Positions 1-4,080 of a stretch of 6,199 bases of DNA are shown piece after piece. Below the pieces are notes generated by a model. It saw only the letters and a list, made by a program, of their open reading frames with translations. It did not search any database and was not told the DNA's origin. How positions within the stretch are numbered: the stretch's first letter is position 1; each line of letters opens with the position of its first letter. The translations under genes were made by a program, and so were the position numbers. Source of the DNA: Candidatus Bathyarchaeota archaeon (GTDB taxonomy: Archaea > Thermoproteota > Bathyarchaeia > Bathyarchaeales > Bathycorpusculaceae); contig DAOVMU010000097.1 in NCBI GenBank assembly GCA_030630585.1, positions 1-6,199 on the forward strand, written 5' to 3'.

Positions 1-18
1 ACTAACAGCACAAACAAC

Positions 19-22
19 GGAG
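19..22 (+). promoter_or_regulatory. Ribosome binding site of alba
   Basis: GGAG lies nine bases before the ATG at 32, matching the anti-Shine-Dalgarno end of archaeal 16S rRNA. It supports this start. The promoter itself must lie left of the window. Confidence 0.75.
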
Positions 23-31
23 AATCAAGAA

Positions 32-328
32 ATGAGCAAACAATCTAGCAACTCGAACATAATATATGTAGGAAGAAAACCGCCCATGAATTATGTGTTA
101 GCCATCGTAACCGCTTTCAGCGGAGCCGAAGTAAAAGAGGTTACCGTGAAGGCAAGAGGACGAGCCATAACAACAGCTGTCGACGCCGTTGAAATAGCAA
201 GGCGCAAATTCGTGAAAGAAACGATAGTAGACAAAGTCGCCATCGGAACCGAAGAGATGCCACCAAGGGAAGGAGAAAGCAACTCAAGGAATATTTCAAC
301 AATTGAAATCACCTTAAAACGAAGCTAG
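32..328 (+). CDS. albA: DNA/RNA-binding chromatin protein Alba
   Basis: This 98-residue protein has the full length of the archaeal Alba family (about 90-100 residues), small basic dimeric proteins that coat DNA and also bind RNA. The diagnostic core is present: NIIYVGRKPPMNYV at residues 9-22, with R15-K16 where Sulfolobus Alba has the K16-K17 pair that contacts DNA and is acetylated. KARGRAITTAVDAVEIARR follows in the middle, and the protein ends in an STIEITLKRS-type beta strand. The first eight residues are a flexible Ser/Asn-rich tail. The ATG is preceded by GGAG at good spacing and ends at a TAG. The gene stands alone here; its right neighbour converges on it across 433 bp. Function is known from the family and the match is unambiguous. 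Nothing looks broken. Having R15 instead of Lys removes one of the two acetylatable positions, a common variation. Confidence 0.97.
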   Translation: MSKQSSNSNIIYVGRKPPMNYVLAIVTAFSGAEVKEVTVKARGRAITTAVDAVEIARRKFVKETIVDKVAIGTEEMPPREGESNSRNISTIEITLKRS

Positions 329-406
329 CCGACAACATCATCAGCATAGTTTCTACATCGTGATGATCCTTCGCGCTCTTTCTAAAGGGTTAAATCTGAG
401 GGTAAT

Positions 407-432
407 CTACGCTTTCAATATTCAAGGTGTAG
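407..432 (+). other. Predicted hairpin, 9-bp stem
   Basis: Positions 407-415 (CTACGCTTT) pair with 424-432 (AAGGTGTAG) over nine consecutive pairs, two of them G-U in the + strand RNA, around the 8-nt loop CAATATTC. It lies about 80 nt after the alba stop codon, so it could be a 3'UTR stem protecting or terminating that mRNA. No T-run follows directly; the next is at 475. Chance occurrence is possible. Confidence 0.4.
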
Positions 433-474
433 CGCGTACTAGTCCATAAAAAATGATTAAAGATTGGGGTTAAA

Positions 475-480
475 TTTTTT
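475..480 (+). terminator. T-run, candidate alba terminator
   Basis: Six T residues follow GGGGTTAAA, about 147 nt after the alba stop codon. A second T6 lies at 506-511. Archaeal RNA polymerase terminates at runs of five or more T without a strong hairpin, so these are the most likely stop sites for the alba transcript. The call rests only on the T-runs. Confidence 0.45.
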
Positions 481-625
481 CCAGACAAATGTGTTTGTGT
501 GTGAGTTTTTTAGTTTATAGTATTTCTTACTATTTGTATGAGAGCGGAGAGTGGAGCGTCCAGAGAAGAGAAGATAGGAGACGAGACGATGAGAGTTCAG
601 ATGAATTCAGAGGAGAAAAAAGAGA

Positions 626-662
626 AAGGTTAAAATTTAACCCTTATTTTTTAAAAAAGGGG
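626..662. terminator. Overlapping palindromes with back-to-back T6 tracts, candidate bidirectional terminator
   Basis: GGTTAAA (628-634) and TTTAACC (636-642) form a perfect inverted repeat around one base. CCCTT (641-645) can also pair with AAGGG (657-661) around an AT core. The centre is TTTTTTAAAAAA (647-658), giving a T6 tract on each strand. Read on the minus strand, CCCC followed by six T comes about 100 nt after the ACT gene stop. Read on the plus strand, T6 catches anything running on from alba. The position between convergent genes fits a terminator serving both; this is inferred. Confidence 0.5.
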
Positions 663-701
663 AAGATGCGGGAGATGTCTCCAGTTTCAGTGGTAATAGA
701 G

Positions 702-715
702 TTTACCTAGGTAAA
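702..715. repeat. Perfect 14-bp palindrome TTTACCTAGGTAAA
   Basis: The two 7-bp halves TTTACCT and AGGTAAA abut with no spacer, giving exact dyad symmetry. It lies 47 bp beyond the 3' end of the ACT gene. Absence of a loop makes an RNA hairpin poor and favours a binding site for a dimeric protein, but no promoter is visible beside it. The role is unknown. Confidence 0.5.
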
Positions 716-761
716 ATCCGCATTATTTTGAAAATAGCGTCTAGAAATACCTGTGCGAGAA

Positions 762-1208
762 TTATTTAAAACACTTTTTTATTTCATCCAAGGAAAGAAT
801 AGCTACATCGTTTTCTTCTAGAATTCTTTCAGCTTTATCTAAATCGTCGACTCGTAGGACCAAAGCAAACTTTCCATCTATACGCACAGCGGATGAATAA
901 GCATACTCGATGTTCAAATCGTTATCTCCCAGAATTTTTGCTATTCTGGAGACCTTATCTTTCTCCGTTGTTAGAATAACTGTTACTTCAATATTCTTTT
1001 TTGATTTAGCAAGATTAAAATCTGCATCTTCCAAAATTTTTGTAGCTCTTCCAGCATCTTCGGTTATCATCCTAATTAACCCAAATTCACCAGCATCAGC
1101 AATTGACAAAGCGAATATCTTAATTTTAAACCTGTCAAGATAAGTAATTAACTCAGATAGCGAGCCAGGCCTATTATCTAAGAAGACACTTACTTGCTGT
1201 ATAGGCAT
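762..1208 (-). CDS. Tandem ACT-domain protein (COG4747 type), probable amino-acid sensor
   Basis: This 148-residue cytoplasmic protein consists of two ACT domains and nothing else. ACT1 spans about residues 4-67 and carries the ligand-loop motif DNRPGSLSEL, followed by IFALSIADAGEFGLIRMI, which is typical of COG4747. ACT2 spans about 72-140 and keeps the NIEYAYSS and LVLRVDDLDKAERIL segments, but its ligand loop reads TTEKDKVSRI, without the usual R/K-P-G. ACT domains bind amino acids at domain interfaces and pass the signal to a partner; no DNA-binding or catalytic domain is present here. Genes of this type often neighbour phenylacetate-CoA ligase and indolepyruvate oxidoreductase genes, as here, where it diverges from the livG-iorA operon across 81 bp. 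Effector and partner are unknown; aromatic or branched-chain amino acids are the natural guess. The ATG lacks a strong ribosome binding site, consistent with a short leader. Confidence 0.92.
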   Translation of the reverse strand: MPIQQVSVFLDNRPGSLSELITYLDRFKIKIFALSIADAGEFGLIRMITEDAGRATKILEDADFNLAKSKKNIEVTVILTTEKDKVSRIAKILGDNDLNIEYAYSSAVRIDGKFALVLRVDDLDKAERILEENDVAILSLDEIKKCFK

Positions 1209-1241
1209 ATTCTTTACCCAAACTCAAGTAGACTCAAACAA

Positions 1242-1249
1242 TATTTATA
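1242..1249 (-). promoter_or_regulatory. TATA box of the ACT gene
   Basis: The minus strand reads TATAAATA here, a near-ideal archaeal TATA box. It is preceded on that strand by GTGAAGA, which is purine-rich like a TFB recognition element. A transcript starting about 26 bp on would begin near 1219-1220, leaving a leader of about 11 nt before the ATG. Such a short leader fits the absence of a clear ribosome binding site. Confidence 0.6.
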
Positions 1250-1251
1250 TC
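1244..1251 (+). promoter_or_regulatory. TATA box of the livG-livF-paaK-iorA operon
   Basis: The plus strand reads TTTATATC, preceded by the A-rich CAAACAA, a possible TFB recognition element. A start about 26 bp downstream would fall near 1273, giving a leader of about 16 nt that contains the GGAG at 1283. This element overlaps the minus-strand TATA box of the ACT gene almost completely. Confidence 0.55.
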
Positions 1252-1282
1252 TTCACATACCTAACATTTCATTCCTCAAATC

Positions 1283-1286
1283 GGAG
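1283..1286 (+). promoter_or_regulatory. Ribosome binding site deciding the livG start
   Basis: GGAG lies three bases before the in-frame GTG at 1290 and nine before the in-frame TTG at 1296. Nine matches the alba spacing, so TTG is a serious alternative. GTG is preferred here as the stronger initiator. A longer reading from a TTG at 1194 would run into the ACT gene and upstream of the promoter, so it is discarded. Confidence 0.6.
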
Positions 1287-1289
1287 ACA

Positions 1290-2030
1290 GTGAAATTGCT
1301 CAAATGTATTGGAGTCTCAAAAGAATTTGGAGGACTTAAAGCATTAAAAAAGGTTGATTTCACAGTCAATGAAAATGAAATCGCCGGGCTTGTAGGTCCT
1401 AATGGCTCTGGAAAATCAACACTGTTGAACGTTATCAGTGGAGTTTACAAGCCTGACTCAGGTAAAGTTTTGTTCATGAATGAGGACATCTCGAAACTTC
1501 CGCCTTACTTAATCTGCTCTAAAGGAATAACAAAAACTTCTCAATCTGTACAATCCTTCCCAGACATGACTACCCTTGAAAATGTGCTTGCAGGTGTGCT
1601 TTTTGGACGAAAAGAAGTAAAAGAGCATGACCCCTTGCGCAAAGCTAAGGAACTCTTGGAGTTTGTGGGCTTAGATCAAGAAAAATTCAACATTCCCGCA
1701 AGGAATTTGAATGTGGTAGAATTGAGGCGCGTTCAGCTAGCAAGAGCCTTGGCCACAGCGCCTAAACTGCTTCTCTTGGACGAGATTCTCACCGGTTTGA
1801 CACCAAAAGAAAGTGATGAAGCTATTGCATTGGTAAAACTCATTAGAAAACAGGGAGTAACCATACTCATGGTCGAACACGTCATGAAAGTAATTATGGG
1901 TCTATGTGATCGAGTAACCGTCCTGCATCATGGTGAGAAAATCTGTGAAGGAACACCTGAAAAAGTATGTACTGACGAGAATGTAGTAAAAGTGTACTTG
2001 GGTAAGAAATTTTCATTTTATGAGGATTGA
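1290..2030 (+). CDS. livG: Branched-chain/hydrophobic amino-acid ABC transporter ATPase, LivG type
   Basis: The 246-residue protein (from GTG) is one of the paired ATPases that drive uptake through LivH/LivM-type permeases at the membrane. Walker A is GPNGSGKST at residues 36-44, the Q-loop glutamine is Q85 in TKTSQSVQSFPDMT, Walker B is LLLLDE ending in D164-E165, and the switch histidine is H197 in LMVEHVMK. The E.KLPPYLICSKGI-like stretch and overall order are those of LivG. The signature motif is unusual: residues 140-144 read LNVVE where most ABC ATPases have LSGGQ, and the Pro after Walker B is Ile166. Some LivG subfamilies also lack the canonical signature but keep the following RR..LARALAT, as here, so the protein is probably active. 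It is the first gene of the operon, and livF starts 2 nt after its stop. The solute is inferred only; a LivG-type transporter may carry aromatic amino acids or other carboxylates. Confidence 0.92.
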   Translation: MKLLKCIGVSKEFGGLKALKKVDFTVNENEIAGLVGPNGSGKSTLLNVISGVYKPDSGKVLFMNEDISKLPPYLICSKGITKTSQSVQSFPDMTTLENVLAGVLFGRKEVKEHDPLRKAKELLEFVGLDQEKFNIPARNLNVVELRRVQLARALATAPKLLLLDEILTGLTPKESDEAIALVKLIRKQGVTILMVEHVMKVIMGLCDRVTVLHHGEKICEGTPEKVCTDENVVKVYLGKKFSFYED

Positions 2031-2032
2031 AG

Positions 2033-2737
2033 ATGCTAGAAGTTGAAAACGTTTCTGCAGCCTATGGTCTAATCCAAATACTCTGGGATGTCTCCTTCAA
2101 AATTAGAGAAAAAGAAATAGTTAGCATAATAGGTCCTAATGGCGCAGGCAAAACCACGCTGGTGAAAACTATTATGGGGTTGTTACCTGCAAAAAATGGA
2201 ACTATCCGTTTTAAAGGCGAAAACATCGAAAAGTTGCCCACATATGAAATCGTTAAGAAAGGAGTAACCTTGATTCCTGAAGGCAGAGAAATTTTCCCGA
2301 GAATGACGGTTGAAGAGAATATGCTTTTAGGCGCTTACATAATAAATGACAAAAACGCAGTCAAGGAATCAAAGGAAAGAATTTACCAAATATTCCCTGT
2401 CCTGAAAAAGAAAGAAAAAGCTCTAGCTCAGACCTTGAGCGGAGGAGAACAACAGATGCTAGTCATATGCAGAAGTCTGATGTCAAATCCTGAACTCTTG
2501 ATACTGGATGAACCTTCGTTAGGTCTAGCACCCATAATCGTAGGAAAAGTATTGGATACCTTGCGTAAAATAAACGAAGAAGGGGTCACCATCCTTCTGG
2601 TTGAGCAGAACATCCGTGACTCTTTGAATATTGCCGACAGAGGCTACGTTATTGAAGAAGGCAAAATTATTATAGAAGGCAAAGGGAGAGAACTGCTATC
2701 TAATGACCATATAAAAGAAGTGTATTTAGGCATTTGA
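2033..2737 (+). CDS. livF: Branched-chain/hydrophobic amino-acid ABC transporter ATPase, LivF type
   Basis: This 234-residue protein is the second ATPase of the pair and would form a heterodimer with the upstream LivG homologue. All motifs are intact: Walker A GPNGAGKTT at 34-42, signature LSGGEQQ at 135-141, Walker B LLILDEP with D159-E160, and the GLAP D-loop. LLVEQNIRDSL has Gln at the switch position, as is usual for LivF. LIPEGREIFPRMTVEENM is a LivF hallmark. Its full signature would complete the ATP site formed with LivG's Walker A, while LivG's degenerate signature faces LivF's Walker A; this asymmetry is inferred from known ABC architecture. The start is the ATG at 2033, with GAGG at 2022-2025 inside the end of livG; an earlier TTG at 2027 is less likely. 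No permease or binding-protein gene follows; paaK comes next after 13 nt. Confidence 0.95.
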   Translation: MLEVENVSAAYGLIQILWDVSFKIREKEIVSIIGPNGAGKTTLVKTIMGLLPAKNGTIRFKGENIEKLPTYEIVKKGVTLIPEGREIFPRMTVEENMLLGAYIINDKNAVKESKERIYQIFPVLKKKEKALAQTLSGGEQQMLVICRSLMSNPELLILDEPSLGLAPIIVGKVLDTLRKINEEGVTILLVEQNIRDSLNIADRGYVIEEGKIIIEGKGRELLSNDHIKEVYLGI

Positions 2738-2744
2738 TGGAGAC

Positions 2745-2750
2745 TTTTTT
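2745..2750 (+). other. T6 tract directly before the paaK start codon
   Basis: Six T residues lie between the paaK ribosome binding site (GGAG, 2739-2742) and its ATG. In archaea such a run can cause partial termination, which could lower expression of paaK and iorA relative to livGF. Translation initiating at GGAG may counter this. The tract is seen; the effect is speculative. Confidence 0.25.
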
Positions 2751-4067
2751 ATGGCCGATATATACTGGAACAAAAAATTCGAAACCGCAACAACAGACGA
2801 ACTCAGGAAACATCAACTTCAGCTGCTCAAAGAAAAAGTAAAGTTTTGTTACGAAAATACTGCATTTTACAGAAACAGATTAAAAAGTGCAGGAATATCA
2901 CCCAGCGATATAAAGACACTCGAAGACGCTCAAAAAATTCCTTTCACAGTAAAGGACGATCTAAGAGACAACTATCCATTCGGAATGCTCGCAGTTCATC
3001 TTGATAATATTGTTGAAATACATGCATCAAGTGGAACAACTGGAAATCCTATAGTTGGAGCATACACCACAAACGACATGGATGTTTGGGCGGAATTAAT
3101 GGCACGATCACTCTACGCCACAGGTGTCAGAAGACAGGATGTAATTCACAACGCTTATGGCTATGGCTTATTCACAGGGGGTCTCGGATTCCATTATGGC
3201 GCCCAGAAAATCGGATCAACAATCATTCCCGTAAGCGGCGGAATGACCCAGCGACAAATAAAACTCATGAAAGATTTAGGTTCAACAGTTTTGTGTTGCA
3301 CACCAAGCTATGCAATTTACCTCGCTGAAGCAATGAATAAAGAGGGCGTTGATCCTCGAAAGGATCTCAAACTAAAGATAGGCAATTTTGGGGCAGAACC
3401 GTGGTCAGAGCGAATAAGGGAAAGGATTGAGAACGATCTGGGAATTGAAGCTTTTGACATATATGGATTAACTGAATTGTGCGGTCCAGGCGTTTCGGTG
3501 GAATGCAATAAACATAACGGACTGCATATTTGGGAGGACCACTTTCTCGTTGAGATCATTGATCCGAAAACTGGCGACGTATTACCCGCTGGAGAAGAAG
3601 GCGAGCTGGTCTTTACTCCTCTCACAAAAACAGGCTTTCCCCTTCTGAGATTCAGAACAAGAGACATATCAGTTATTGAAACTGAAAAATGCGATTGTGG
3701 CAGAACCCATTCCAGAATGATGAGAATAAGAGGAAGATCCGACGATATGCTGATCATACGAGGCGTTAATGTATTTCCCTCACAGATCGAATACGTCATA
3801 ATGGGCTTTCCAGAATTAGCCGCACAATATCAAATAATTCTTGACAGACCAGAGGCACTGGATGTCTTCACCATAAAAGCAGAATTAACAGAGCAAACTT
3901 CAAAGAGCACCCAAGAGGAGTTGAATGTATTAAAGCGTAGAATCAGGCAAAAGGTAAACAACATAACTGGTCTTTCACCGATTATCGAACTAGTAAAACC
4001 TGGCGAAATTCCTAGGACCGTGGGAAAAGCAAAAAGGGTCTTGGATCTGCGTTCAGGCAAGATTTGA
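2751..4067 (+). CDS. paaK: Phenylacetate-CoA ligase (AMP-forming)
   Basis: The 438-residue protein has the full length of the PaaK family of adenylate-forming enzymes, which activate phenylacetate or related aryl-acetates with ATP and CoA to the CoA thioester plus AMP and PPi. Motifs run in the expected order. The phosphate-binding loop ASSGTTGNP is at 92-100, YGLTE at 238-242, the adenosine-binding FRTRD at 301-305, and GRSDDMLIIRGVNVFPSQIE near 328-347. The C-terminal PRTVGKAKRV at 421-430 contains K426, in the position of the conserved catalytic lysine. C314-x-C316-G is a remnant of the CxCG patch seen in many PaaK proteins. It starts at an ATG with GGAG eight bases upstream. Placement beside iorA suggests it makes or recycles aryl-acetyl-CoA, the partner metabolite of indolepyruvate oxidoreductase. 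Exact substrate (phenyl-, hydroxyphenyl- or indole-acetate) cannot be read from the sequence. Confidence 0.95.
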   Translation: MADIYWNKKFETATTDELRKHQLQLLKEKVKFCYENTAFYRNRLKSAGISPSDIKTLEDAQKIPFTVKDDLRDNYPFGMLAVHLDNIVEIHASSGTTGNPIVGAYTTNDMDVWAELMARSLYATGVRRQDVIHNAYGYGLFTGGLGFHYGAQKIGSTIIPVSGGMTQRQIKLMKDLGSTVLCCTPSYAIYLAEAMNKEGVDPRKDLKLKIGNFGAEPWSERIRERIENDLGIEAFDIYGLTELCGPGVSVECNKHNGLHIWEDHFLVEIIDPKTGDVLPAGEEGELVFTPLTKTGFPLLRFRTRDISVIETEKCDCGRTHSRMMRIRGRSDDMLIIRGVNVFPSQIEYVIMGFPELAAQYQIILDRPEALDVFTIKAELTEQTSKSTQEELNVLKRRIRQKVNNITGLSPIIELVKPGEIPRTVGKAKRVLDLRSGKI

Positions 4068-4080
4068 AGGCTTTGTCGGC

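Larger units (their letters stand above)
329..761. other. Convergent intergenic region without a convincing gene
   Basis: This 433-bp gap lies between the 3' ends of alba and the ACT gene. I see no tRNA, rRNA or good coding signal. It holds an inverted repeat (337-343 with 361-367), a 9-bp hairpin (407-432), T6 tracts on the + strand (475-480, 506-511, 647-652), a tract about 81% purine (541-629), two overlapping palindromes (626-662) and a perfect 14-bp palindrome (702-715). Transcription termination from both sides is its most likely role. The amount of structure is more than termination alone requires. Confidence 0.7.

Noticed and set aside
337..367. Inverted repeat ATCATCA / TGATGAT after alba as an intrinsic terminator
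   Set aside because: The loop is 17 nt, the stem is seven mostly A-T pairs, and no T-run follows. The later T6 tracts are better terminator candidates.
360..399. Possible C/D box guide RNA (GTGATGA at 360-366 and CTGA at 396-399)
   Set aside because: Only one C-like and one D-like box are present, 29 nt apart, with no C'/D' pair and no terminal stem. Archaeal C/D RNAs normally have all four boxes in 50-60 nt.
489..710. Open frame of 73 codons (+) with a hydrophobic start and an Arg/Glu-rich remainder
   Set aside because: No ribosome binding site precedes its ATG. It contains two T6 tracts that would end archaeal transcripts, its charged part simply reflects the purine-rich tract, and its stop falls in a palindrome. 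I recognise no family. A real small membrane-anchored protein is possible but unsupported.
1194..1289. Longer livG reading beginning at a TTG at 1194
   Set aside because: It would overlap the ACT gene's start, begin upstream of the inferred promoter, and add 32 residues foreign to LivG proteins. The GTG at 1290 or TTG at 1296 beside GGAG is better.
3317..3799. Long minus-strand open frame (160 codons) inside paaK
   Set aside because: It is a shadow of the unmistakable paaK frame, has no family resemblance, and no promoter or ribosome binding site supports it.
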